Counted from the stretch's first letter, positions 48,417 through 59,709 are shown. The stretch is DNA of 64,000 bases from Pardosa pseudoannulata (GCA_032207245.1 CM063504.1:25254629-25318628), one strand, 5' to 3'. Notes: generated by a model from the sequence alone, not told the origin. Translations and numbers: made by a program.

Positions 48417-48600
48417 TTTTGGTTTGGTTTGGTTTGGGAGTGCTACGGTCTATATTTTGCAACACGAGGGCTAATGAGACTGGGACCTACAGCTTAAAGC
48501 CGATTCCGAACGGCTACGAACATCCATGCCACTGTGGGATTCGAACCCACGAACTCTGGTACCGAAGGCCAGCACCCTAACCAATTGACCATCGTTCGGC
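48417..48600 (-). repeat. SINE-A copy with exact 14-bp TSD
   Basis: AAATATTGTAAAGG at 48403-48416 and 48601-48614 flank a near-consensus copy with three to four TTTGG tail units. One of the youngest-looking copies. Confidence 0.92.
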
Positions 48601-48698
48601 AAATATTGTAAAGGCGGAACCATTCTGAGAAAACATCCAACAAACTGTTTTTTAGCAGTCCCTAAAAAGGGTAACTTTACATTAATGGATTAAAGTAA

Positions 48699-48987
48699 TT
48701 AACACTAGATTGCCCGAGGCAGTCATATTGACTGTTTTTTAATTTCAATTAGAAAAACAATTATGAAATGTAATGACACAATTTCTTAGAATTTGGTGAC
48801 TTTTTCTATAACATATAAATGGGTTTATGAATAATTGTAGTTACTTCCGCCCTCCTTTATTATATAATATTAAAAATTAATTTTAAACAAATTTCTTTAC
48901 ATATTTGTTATTTTTTCAAAATGCAGTCATTTTGACTGTTTTTGGGCAATATAGGTATACAAGATATCTCGGGCAATCTAGTGTTAA
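48699..48987. mobile_element. TTAA-flanked element (family 8), 289 bp
   Basis: TTAA then CACTAGATTGCCCGA; right TCGGGCAATCTAGTG then TTAA, a 15-bp perfect terminal inverted repeat. A subterminal CAGTCATNTTGACTG occurs near both ends. Confidence 0.88.
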
Positions 48988-49119
48988 CTATAATTAAATA
49001 TCAATCCATTTCCAACTCTAAAAAGCAATAAAATTTCGGTAAACTGAGTTTATTGCTACAATATCAACTAAAGAAAGAATATTTAAAGAATGAAACTAAT
49101 TAAAGATAAATTTATCTTT

Positions 49120-49690
49120 TTGTAAAACAAATTTCAGTTTGAATTTTTAAATAAAAATATTGTAAATGAGAAACCTCTTTATGTTTCCTGATTAATTGAG
49201 TTACAAATTCTGATTATGATACAGGTAAACTTTATCAAACAACGTAAATTTTCAATAGAAACTACATTTATCTCATTAAAATGTTACATTGCAAAGATTA
49301 CGAAATGTATTTGACCTTTTAGTGACACTGCAGAACTTTGAAGTTCAATAAAACTAATATTTAAAGTGTATGTTGTAAAAGGATATAGATGTTTCCAAAT
49401 TCTTTGTACATGGGTTTAATGTTAGAAAAATTAACTAAAAGTTTTCAGTTCTAAATACATGTAAACTAAAAATACTGTAAATGGGAAAATTCTTATGTTC
49501 CCTGTAAATTGAGTTACTGATACACTTTAATTTTTTGGGATATATGGTGAATTTTCAATAGAAACTTTTTTAGATTTTGTCATTAAATGATATATTACGT
49601 AAGTTACGCACTGTAGTTGACATTTTATGATAGCTAAGACCTTCGAAGTTAAATAAATACTATAATTGAAGTGTAAAAAGTGTTTATAAA
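49120..49690. repeat. two diverged ~312-bp tandem units
   Basis: TCAGTTTGAATTT to AATAAAACT (49135 onward) and TCAGTTCTAAATA to AAATAAATAC (49447 onward) share TTTTCAATAGAAACT, ATTGAGTTAC and TTCGAAGTT-like blocks. Confidence 0.7.
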
Positions 49691-51703
49691 ACAGAATGTA
49701 AATGTAAGAAAATGTAAGAAACTAAAATTTAGTTTACATGAGCTTCCTGTGAGAATAAATGAGATGTTCAGCTCATGTATATTGCAAACACTTTGAAAAA
49801 AAATCTGAAACACACTATACACATGAAAAAAATAACATAAATATGTATATGCATGAATTTACGTAGTGTGTTAATATTTCATAGGCATAAATATATATAT
49901 TAAATACACACCCAAATTTCTGGCTTAGCCATATGAAGCATATTACCATCAATACACAATATCGTTATACTAAATACTTTACATAGCAAGTATTTTATAA
50001 CAAGATGTATTATGTAATGATTATCCGATCATCAGATAGTTTTGTGGTTATTGTAAGAAATAGCCTATTAATTGAAAAGGAAATTCTTGCGTATTTATGC
50101 TTCACATACATTTACGAAGTTTTTATTTTAAAACAAACAATAAAAAAGTTCTATAATTATAACTACGCATACAGTTAGAAAAGAATAAGCGATTTTAAAC
50201 TGAACAGTTCTGATTCAAGTATATTGCAATAATTTTATTATACGACAATAACACATAAAAAATAATTACCTTTCCACTTATGACAATACTCCCGAGTTTA
50301 ACACACCCTGCGATGACGATTACAAAGTAATCGTCGCAATGAGTAAGCAGAGAATCGATATTAGGATAACTTGGAAGCAGTTTTGTTGAGGAGACAGTAA
50401 AAAATATAAAATAAAAGTTGTCAGAACGTGCGACTGATTTAATTTGCGCTTTTAAGGTGTAGATGTCACGAACAGAAGATGTTATCTTTAGTTAAAATCC
50501 TTTTTCAAAAGAATCCAAACAAGTATTTTGTCGTGAAAGTAAATTGCTTCTAAAACAAAGCTGTAATACACATTTAACAGTGAGGATTAAAATGGGAATA
50601 TATGATATTTCCTTGCTTTAATTTCTATTTGTAATAAGAAAGTAAATCAGTGCGAAGCGGTTTTAATTGCGGTATTTAAATGTATGTTTTATGTTGACAA
50701 AACTGGAAAAAACATTTAAGTAATAAAATTTTCAAAATGAAACAGTACACATGTATCTGTTGTCAATTATACACATTTTTAATTGTTTGATTATCTTTAA
50801 TCCTGTATTGATGGAAAGTGGCAAAATTACTTTATCGGTGAGGTTAATATTGTTTAATTGTATGCTAAAATCTTGAGTATATATGTAAATCTAGGGATAA
50901 TATCAAAATTCCTGTAATTCATAGCATGGATAACTAATTTTATTTCTATAGAATAGTTCATTTGGTTTGGAAAGTTATGTTAAAAATAGTTGATAGTGGT
51001 ATTCTTAGAAATACTAAAGAAACCTACTATCCCCAGAAAGTTTAAGGGAATAGTAGATCTTACAAAGCGCCTAAAAAATTTTTAAGTTATATATATGAAA
51101 CTTTGCACAGATAAACACTGAAGTATAGCTAAATGAATCCCATTTAAGGATTTGAAAATCACATACCTTTTTCAGTTTAATTATTTAAAAATTTAAAAAT
51201 TATTTTTTTAATATTTTGTTTAATTTAAAAATGTTTCTAGCTCGTTGATTTTTCTATACTTATTTTATTTTTGTCTCTTTACTTAAAAATATATTTGAAA
51301 CATGTTTATTTATTGTTCTGTCCATAAATTCTAGGGAATGCATTTATGTCTGTAAGTTGAATTTTCTCGAAAAGATCGGAAATTTCTACCCTTAAGCTAA
51401 GTTTTAAATGAAGATGAAACTTAAAACGAATACGCATATTTATCTTAGATAAAAGTTTTGTGAAAAGTTGAGTAACAAAAAGTATTGCAAAAAGCTTAAC
51501 AAAAATTTTCAGAAAATTTTTTATTGATTTTAACGGGTTTTAAGAAATTTTTAATTTTATTTAGTTCGTTATCCTTTAAAGCATATGTATACAAAGTTAT
51601 AAAATTTCACAACTAGTTAATAATTTATATGATCCCTTTGTAAAACCCACCTTCCCTGAAAACGGGTCTATATAAAGATATCCTGTCATAAGAGATAGTT
51701 ACA

Positions 51704-51975
51704 CTATGAACTAAAGGTGACTGGACACATAAAATATGTTCGTGGTCACAATGTCCTCCAAGTAATCAATACATCTGGGGGTGGAAGGCCAAGCCTATGG
51801 GTCTTCTGCTTGACCCCTGCTGTGAAATTACGAGGATTGACTTAGCATAAGTCGTACTTTCACATTTGAGGTGCTCGTTAAAAACAAAAGTCTCACACCT
51901 TTGCTTTAATACGTGTAGCCTGCGGCTCAATCGTGCTTGGTTTGACCAAAGGGCATAATACAACAACAAAAACAG
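51704..51975 (+). repeat. SINE-B copy, 5' truncated, with TSD
   Basis: Starts within the body (ACTAAAGGTGACTGGA), lacks the tRNA head and ends GGTTTGACCAAAGGGC with a CAACAACAAAAACAG tail. CACTATGAAC and CACTATAAAC flank it as a ten-base duplication. Orientation is opposite to the copies at 38.5 and 48 kb. Confidence 0.8.
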
Positions 51976-52842
51976 CACTATAAACTACTACTTATAGTCA
52001 ACACCTAACGCCTATGAAATATTTATACCAGCTCGTACTTTAAACTTTAACACCAGAAGACTCCGTTTTACCTCTTCAATAATCATTCGTTTACTGTTGG
52101 ATAGGTTGAAAGAAAGCACATCTATTGTAAATGGAAATTTGAGTCAGTGACGACCCAGAATGATATGTAATATAAGATAATGTAATACCCAGTAATGCCA
52201 ATAGTGTAATAATGTAATATAGCTTTAAAGGAAGATGTAATATAAGCATGGATTTTGAAGAAAGCGTATTGAGTCCTCTGGATACCGATAATCAGAAACA
52301 AATATTTTTATGGAACGGAACACAACAAATTATTCAGTGATTTATCAATGATTTTTACTGTTGTGTTGAGATGTATATCATAATTAGACGTTAAAGAAAA
52401 TCTATTTATTTGAAGCATTTTAATATTTCCTCTGTAGATGATCAGATCCAATGTATGCACCAATTCTAAACTAATTATAGCTAAGTAACAGAAAGAGTCA
52501 AAGAAAAAATACTTTTAAATCTATCGAAAGCAAAAGTTTAAAAAAAGAAGTATCTAGCAACTGCTTATCGAGATATGATCATCTGCTTCATTACCGTTAG
52601 TACAATTACATTTATCGTGAGAGATATCTTTAAAGGCAGTATCATTTGGATTTATTTTTCCGCTATGTAGTCTGAAAGAGGATTAAAATGCGAATATTTT
52701 CGCGTAAACATAAACGACGCTATCGAATGTTAACAGATTCAAGAGTGTTCAATGCATTGTTAGTAAATTCATGACATTTAACCTATATCATGCTCTAACT
52801 ACAGATAAATGAATCTATTTCCAAATTATTTTGGATCAAGCG

Positions 52843-52965
52843 ATGGTGGGATGCGGGAGCATAGATCTTTGGTACTGGAATTCATGGATTCGTATCCCAC
52901 TGCTGACATGGATGTTAGTAGCCATTCGAAATAGACTTTAAGCAGCAAGTCCTAGTACACTAATC
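52843..52965 (+). repeat. SINE-A fragment, the only copy on the plus strand
   Basis: Reads GATGGTGGGATGCGGGAGCA, GGATTCGTATCCCACTG, ACATGGATGTTAGTAGCCAT in tRNA sense on plus. Diverged, and the tail is lost. Confidence 0.65.
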
Positions 52966-53273
52966 CATAGAATGAGAAAAAACATTCCAACGATTCAAGC
53001 CAAACTACTTGGGTCAAAACTTACAATATTCAGTTATGCATCGTATGATTAATTGCAACAGCTAACCAATGATTAATTACGGTATCAATTATAAGTTAGC
53101 GAATGATTAAATTCTGCTAAAGTGTAAATCTCAGTATCGTAGCAATGTTATAAACATGCTGTTCATCTTGAAATAAATTTTGCAAGAAGTTTATTTAACA
53201 AATTTTGAACTGCAAAACAGTTTATTATGGTATATCTGAAATAAGCGAAGTTTGATTAACGTTCGTAATGTTT

Positions 53274-53447
53274 AGAATCATGGGCTCTTACTCTGGAAGT
53301 TGCGGTTCGTTTCGAACCTTTGTTATGATGTCATTTTCACGTCAGCTTGCTGACAGTATGTGAGCAAATGATCAAGCTGACGTCAAAGTGACGTCACAAA
53401 GAACGTGCGGAACAACTCGCAACGTCCAGAGTAAGCCCCATGATCTT
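53274..53447. repeat. fold-back element of about 174 bp
   Basis: GATCATGGGG and CTTACTCTGGA type ends pair with TCATGGGCTCTTACTCTGG; inner arms share TGACGTCA and TCAGCTTG around CAGCTTGCTGACAG. GC-richer than the flanks, non-coding. Confidence 0.65.
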
Positions 53448-53970
53448 CCCAATTCCAGGTCTGTTTTTATCCATTTAAATATTTAATCAGAATGTATAGT
53501 TAAAACATTAAATAGCCTTATAAAAGGTTGGCCGTAGTATGATAAAAGCACTAAGTCTTATTTACCCAATTTTTTACAACAGTTAATTTAAAACCAGAAA
53601 AAAAATGAAAAAAAATTTAATCTCAAATACATGCAAAACAATTTAAACATATACATTAAATAACTATAAAAACTTTTTAAGAACTAGATTTAACAACGAA
53701 TTTTGGTCATTTAAATTTAAACCAAAACACAAATTATAACGAGATAACAAGTTGGAAAACGGCATTTATTTTGAACCATTTAGGATATATAGGAAAAATA
53801 ACAAATTATGGCTTATATTAAATTTAAAGAAGTAACCCGTATCAACAAAGTTGAATTAAGTAAAGCAAAAAATAAGTTTTGTGATAAAAGAAATTTTACC
53901 TCACTGTCAAAAAATTAAAGCAAATTAAAAGTTTTAATATTTTTAAAGCAAACAAAATTTTTAAACAAAT

Positions 53971-54566
53971 AAGCAAAATATTTTAAGATGTTTTCTTTAA
54001 ATTTAGTTTGAAGACAGGACTTTTTTTAGGTATTAATGACTCATTTTCAGTCATTATTAACAATAAATTTATTTTAGAATACGCCTGTATTTGAGATAAA
54101 TAATTTGAAATTTTTATAATATAGTAATGATAATATTATAATCTATAAGTAATTTTGTAAAAGCATATGAATTCATGTGAAAATTCTATTCCTGAAAAGT
54201 GTGTTAGATAGATAACGTTTTATTAAATGACTTACTTCTACGTGTATTGACGGTATCCTTCTGTCATCTTTTGCAGACTCAGAATCTTCTGTAATTTTGA
54301 CATCTGGCAGATCGGTTAATGGCAAAATATTTTTAAGATGTTTTTTAAATTTAGTTTGAAGAACAGGGAATTTTTTGGTATTAAGATCATTTTCGGTCCC
54401 ATTATTAAACAATTAATATATATCAGACTAAGCCTGTATTTGAGATAAATCATTTGAAATTTTTATAATATAGTGATGATGGATAATATTATAATGTAGA
54501 AGTAATTTTGAAAAAGCATAGAATTCATGTGAAAATTCTATTCCTGAAAAGTGTGTTAGATAGATT
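53971..54566. repeat. direct repeats of ~245 bp bracketing a short exon
   Basis: Segment 53971-54216 (GCAAAATATTTT to GTGTTAGATAGAT) is repeated at 54321-54566 with about 85-90 percent identity by eye. Only the exon-2 block (54217-54320) lies between, so the unit was about 350 bp and the exon was not kept in the second copy. Confidence 0.85.
54236..54303 (-). CDS. MLCK-like exon 2 of window: short linker exon
   Basis: Acceptor CTGCCAG/ATGTC and donor GTAGAA/GTAAGT bound 68 bp reading DVKITEDSESAKDDRRI then PSIHVE. An alternative acceptor 15 bp further (TTACAG/AAGATT) keeps the same frame and would drop five residues, so this may be a NAGNAG-like choice at longer spacing. The phase fits exon 1 (ends G) and exon 3 (starts phase 0). 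Acidic, Ser-rich and disordered. It is bracketed by direct repeats that end about 18 bp from each splice site. Supported by phase and a strong donor, not by homology. Confidence 0.65.
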
Positions 54567-55447
54567 ATTAAGACTTCAAATGAAATGGACATGCTTTCGT
54601 TACATTTATGAACCTTTCAGCATAAAATCTTACTTTCAGTATTAATAAATGTTTAAGTTAGACTTGGGGTAAACGTATTTTTAAACGAGGTACTTATTTG
54701 TGTAAGATGGAGTCCGAGATATTTATAAACATATATTGCTAACCGCGTCTTTGTGTTTGGAATTTAAGGTTGTACACTTCTGGCGTAAAGAAAGAGTTTC
54801 GATTCTATGGTTTCAAGTTCAAGTTTTGTCTGTTTTCCAGAAATAAAATATTATTCCAAATACTACCACCTAATTATTATTCACTACTGAAAATCAGTAT
54901 GCCATTTTTTACGTCTATAAACCTCAATAGCTGTTATTCTATGGTCGTAAATTCTAGCATTCATTAGTTCTTTAAAATTTACAACTTTCACAAAAAGAGA
55001 CATTTAGGCTCGATGAGTCTACCCTCCTATAATCCCCTATATAATAGTAGCTTAAGTTGTCTATCCGTCTGTCTCGAATTTATAAAGCGGTTGTACCTAG
55101 AATGGATAGAGGCATCCATATAGGATTCTTGATGAATTAGGGTTAGCAACGTTCGAAGTCCACCCCTTCTCTCTTTTCTAGCATTTAATGCCCTTATTTC
55201 AAGCCCTATTTTCCACGGTTAAGAGCAGGCGATTAAATTTATCAATTTGTCACATAATGAATATGCAAAAATAACATTTTTTCTAGCATTATGACTTCAT
55301 TCCTTTAACCATCTCATTTAATCAGTTCTCATTTTAAATTGCTTAAATATCATCTGTATTATTTTCATGTGTTTTATCCCTGAATTTAGATATTAAGCAA
55401 ATAATTTTCTTTTATATTTGGCTTAAATAATAGATTAGGTACATATG

Positions 55448-56170
55448 CAGGCTTGCAACTGATGAGGTACTTTCAAAAAGGTGAGAAAAGTGACAAATAA
55501 TACAGAATAAGTGACTAAAAAGTGACTAAACATTGAAAAAAAATTTCTCCTCTTGATTACGGATGCTATTATTAAAAATTTTCTATTTATTTTAACTCTA
55601 AATCAAATGATTCATGCAAGAATTGATTTTAGCGTCAAATACAAAAAAGGTTAAAAATTTTGTTTAACACAACTCAACATTGCTTTTTATTCAAGAAAAT
55701 CTATAAATTAGATTTGAATACATACAATACATTATATAATCACAATTTTCTGCATATATTAATGATGTTTTGAAATATGTACCTAGCTAGATTAGAGTAT
55801 CTAAACAAAAAATGTGAAGAAAAAGAAAAAGAGAAATGTGTGTTTTGACGTAAATTACTTTAATGTATTAAATGTACATTTCAGTACAAATGTAGATTTC
55901 AGGAACTTCTTTACGACTTTTTAAAATCACTAAATTCTAGAAACCATATGACTAATTACATTTTAATACGAAAAATAAGATTAGAGCATCTCATTTTTGG
56001 TCCTTTATTAAAATATTTTGCTATTAATTCAGATTTTCTTTTTTCAACAACAGCCTTTTGCTTGTGATACACCATAAAAAAGGTGACTGTTTACTTAAAA
56101 GAGTGACTTAAAGTGATCAACTGTAAAAAGAGTGACTAAAGGTGAGAAAAGTGACGGAATTGCAAGCCTG
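55448..56170. mobile_element. hAT-like MITE flanked by CATATG
   Basis: Termini CAGGCTTGCAACTG and TTGCAAGCCTG are inverted for 11 bp. CATATG sits directly outside both ends. CAGGSTTGCAA-type ends suggest hAT, although hAT normally gives 8-bp duplications. Subterminal GGTGAGAAAAGTGAC and AAGTGACTAAA motifs recur near both ends in the same orientation. No transposase. Confidence 0.65.
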
Positions 56171-56979
56171 CATATGTGATAATTTTAAATTTAATCATCG
56201 ATTATTTTTTGTTGCAATAAAAATTTTATCACCAGTATTAACAATAAATTTTATGTACCTCCAGGGTGTAGTATAAATGATAGTTTCATTCCTTTACTTC
56301 CATGAATTACTGTGGCAAACAAAAATGGGGAAGAACTTAATGATAATTTCGACGTAGCTACGAAAACTTTGAATTATCTTTCTAAATGAATTCAGCGTGA
56401 TTCTAAACTATTTTCACAATATCGGGAGACTTCACAGAAGTATGAAGATAAACAAATTATTGAGAGTGTACCAGATAAATATCAGCCAAAAAACTAACCA
56501 CTTTCTACCAGCCTCATAGGGGCTATATATTAGTTAAATGAATAATGTACAAAATCTGCAAGCATGGACGTCCATTTGTCCTCAATGGAATTTAAAAACT
56601 ACTGAAACTTATACATAAGTGAAAATGAATTTTTTAAATACTATAAAATTATTTAGTATATCATTCCAAATTCAAGTAGGAGACAAAATCTAATTTTTAT
56701 ATATTACAATTTATTTTTTTACTATACCTTTTGTATTGTTATTTTTAAGGATCAGTTTATGAGACTATCGGACTGACTGTTAAATATTTCTTTTCTTTAT
56801 TGCTGTGTTTTTATAACACATTTTTGCTTTACGGATCATATACTCCAAAATAAAATAGCATTGCGTTTTATAAACATTTCAATCTTCTGTAATTTTATAT
56901 TTTGCATGGTGCCTTTTTTATCGAAACATCGAGAGAATATGAATATTATCAATACTTTTAAACTCTTATTCTCTTTTTA

Positions 56980-57177
56980 TTATGTCAACAAATTTCCGAA
57001 ACCCGAATTAAGCAAATATTTCCTTAAAAACCATGCACCTACAGCGACTAATGTACCCATTGTTGCACAAACTGAGAGATCTATCAACACTCCATTGAAG
57101 TCACGATGAGGAAATTGGTCAGATAAAATCAAAGTACTCTCTTTAAACAGCTGTGATATTATCTGAGTAGCCACCAC
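56980..57177 (-). pseudogene. unidentified coding-like remnant with a hydrophobic segment
   Basis: The minus frame contains SDQFPHRDFNGVLIDLSVCA and TMGTLVAVGAWFLRKYLL and ends at a TAA near 56980, followed by AATAAA-like sequence. GC is above the flanks. Stops lie just upstream of about 57177 and there is no clear acceptor. It may be the 3' end of a retrocopied membrane protein gene. I do not recognise it. Confidence 0.2.
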
Positions 57178-57463
57178 TTGTTTCTAGCGGTTCTAGATGG
57201 CAGCGTTCAACACATTCGATACCAAACCCAATGTCATATACGCATTTTACTCTATGTTAATCACATTGATCATATAGAATGTGTTAAGGGGACATAGTAC
57301 CTTCCAAAAGGAAAATTCAACATTATCATAGTCTATATTTGATTTAATATAAGATTTAATATAAGTTCTGCCCAATGCAGAATATTTTTTCCTAAATGAT
57401 TAATAGAATTCTTACTTTTATAAATCTATTTGGTTTTGACATGTGAAGTAATTTTAAAGAAAC

Positions 57464-58185
57464 TTAACACATTGTGTGCGGGTACATTTCGCAGCGGAAT
57501 TGTACCGGGAGAGGGCGTTTTGAGAGTAAATTAAGCTATTCAGTTAAATCTCAATAGATCTAAAAATATTTAATTTTTTAATAAAACTTTTCGTATTTTA
57601 TATTGAAATATATAAACAAATATATAAATAGAAATATATAAATAACAACCATAAGATTTTTGTAAACAAAAGATATATATTTTAGTGGATAAATTTATAA
57701 TAGTATCGTAAATATGAAAAATCAAATAAAAATAGTAGTATATAGTTTTAATTTTTTCCCGTTCTGTGGTTCCGCATCGACTGATGTAAAAACTAGTTTT
57801 TATTTGTCTAAATTTTTCCAGAATCTATGTAGTAGACAAGAACATTCGGCTTCGTTTTCCTGTATATACCGTTATTTTTGTACCCACAAACAAACCATGT
57901 TTTTACACTAACAGTACTAGTACGCGACCCGCGCTCAAGCATCAATCATCAGAAAACTTTCTAGTACGTAACCAGCGCTCAAGAGCAATTTGTCGCAACT
58001 TCAGGAACTACTATAATGCCCTTCCATTCATTTTCATGTTTACAACTGCCAATAGACAAACAATAAACTGGCCTTGCTTTTGAAACTAAAGCCACAATTG
58101 TTATAAGTAGAGATGTGCCCTACTGTGTGAAATCTCCCTATCTTCAGAAAACATACTAGTACGTGTCACGCATACAATGTGTTAA
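57464..58185. mobile_element. TTAA-flanked element (family 7), 722 bp
   Basis: TTAA then CACATTGTGTGCGGGTACAT; right CACGCATACAATGTG then TTAA. The interior repeats ACTAGTACG-type motifs. About 160 bp (57984-58143) is an extra block absent from the 40.5 kb copy and present alone at 32.9 kb. Confidence 0.82.
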
Positions 58186-58300
58186 AATAGATACACCATG
58201 GGAAAACAAGAGAAATCCTGTTACCTGCAAATAACTTTTGAAATTTGTAAATTTGAAATTAATTTTTTATATCATATAGACTCTGATTATCGACTTTATT

Positions 58301-58384
58301 TAACTTCAGTTGAGTGTCAATTGCTATATTGAAATCAATATTAAAATTGATTTCAATATAGCAATTGACACTCAACTGCAGTTA
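58301..58384. repeat. 39-bp-arm palindrome followed by a second hairpin
   Basis: The left arm TAACTTCAGTTGAGTGTCAA (continuing to 58339) pairs with 58346-58384 with one mismatch, around a 6-base loop. Just right of it AGGAAGGCAG and CTGCCTTCCT (58388-58414) form another perfect ten-base stem. It starts about 115 bp from the right TTAA of the neighbouring element. Confidence 0.85.
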
Positions 58385-59159
58385 AACAGGAAGGCAGCAC
58401 TCAACTGCCTTCCTGATTAGCTAGAGATCTGAAATCGTAGAGCTTCCAGCCAACCAACCCTGTACTATGGGAATGTTTTAAATTCGGAGTACTGTTTTAA
58501 AATGAGTGACACAATGATTCCAGAAGAAACATTTCTCTTCGATGAACCCTCAAGTGACGAGTCTAGACAATACAAATATTAAAATCAATATGACATCAAT
58601 AGAATTCAACATTTATCGAACCCATGAACTTCCGTTTCGATGGATTTGTCTTTCAGTTTATAAGAGTAGGATTGTTAGTTTGGGGTAGGATACATATTAA
58701 GGAAGCATCCTTTAAAATACGCCTTATAAATAAATGATATTCATAAAAAGGAAATTTTTTCACGTGAACGATTTTCATATATTACTACTTATACTTAAAT
58801 GTGTGCCTCACAGTTTTTGCAATATATTCCCGATTGTGTTGATTGTAAATAGGGATTTTTGGCTTCAAATGTCTGTAAACATACACTGCTCCTCAGAATA
58901 TTTCAGACAAAGTAAAAACGACAATTGAATTAAATTCAGGTCACTGAGAATGTGTGTTATACATAGTTCCTGGTACAAATACAAATATTTGTATACTATG
59001 GAAAGGGAACAGTAATATTGCATTTTAACAGTACATCAATAGAAAATAGTGCTTAAAATATATCAACAAGTTTATTAACAAGTCAAGAGTTCTAAAGAAT
59101 GTTTGATATGTCTGTTGTATTTTAATAGATTTCTAATTGCTAAGTTATCTGGGTTTATA

Positions 59160-59332
59160 ATTTGGTTTTAAATGCTATAATGTTCATTTTTATTACTCTA
59201 GGGTTAATCAGACCTGGACCTACTACTTAAACCCAATTACGAACACTTACGAACGTCTATACTAAAAGTACGACTCAAATCCACAGGTTAGGGTAACGAA
59301 AAACAACGCTCAACCTGTTTGACCATTTCGAG
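59160..59332 (-). repeat. SINE-A copy, highly diverged
   Basis: TAATCAGACCTGGACCTACT, CTTACGAACGTCTATAC and CGACTCAAATCCACAGG follow the family order. The tail is nearly gone. Confidence 0.6.
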
Positions 59333-59709
59333 TTAAGTTATTAGAAAAACGATCGCTTCATAAAGTATTTAAAAAGATAAGAAAATTGTCCCAAGATGTG
59401 CATCTGAGTTGTAGATAACAACAAAGAAAAGACGGCTAAAGAAACTTTCTTGGGCAAAATGACACAGAATATTGACCAATACATATAATATTAATTTATT
59501 AACTAAATAGGACCGTATGTGAGTGTTTTGGATACTAAATGATAGCAAAAAAAATGTTGAAATTTCAAATAATGGAATGGAATTTGAAAGCTAAATTAAT
59601 ATTTCCAAATAGACAATGCCAACATCGTCACTGAATTTCCAAGAAAGTGACAAAACTTCAACGCAAAATAAACTTGAAAGGTAACATCAAGAAAAAATGA
59701 CCTACTCAC

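Larger units (their letters stand above)
47488..54235 (-). other. intron between exons 2 and 3 (6.7 kb)
   Basis: Contains two SINE-B copies, a near-consensus SINE-A, a TTAA element, a 312-bp tandem duplication, the only plus-oriented SINE-A and a fold-back element. The stretch 49.7-51.7 kb shows only a small palindrome (GACGATTAC...GTAATCGTC near 50.31 kb). Confidence 0.75.
54304..59709 (-). other. intron between exons 1 and 2 (5.4 kb)
   Basis: Holds one arm of the exon-bracketing repeat, a hAT-like MITE, a small unidentified open frame, a 722-bp TTAA element with a nested block, a long palindrome, and a diverged SINE-A. A short SINE-A-like scrap (CGAACCCATGAACTTCCG) is at 58618. Stretches 54.6-55.4 and 58.5-59.1 kb show nothing. 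Confidence 0.75.

Noticed and set aside
269..59332. tRNA genes suggested by GGTTCGAATCC B-boxes
   Set aside because: Every copy is embedded in the same ~170-bp SINE with a CCAAA tail, several with target-site duplications; the heads do not fold as intact tRNAs by eye.
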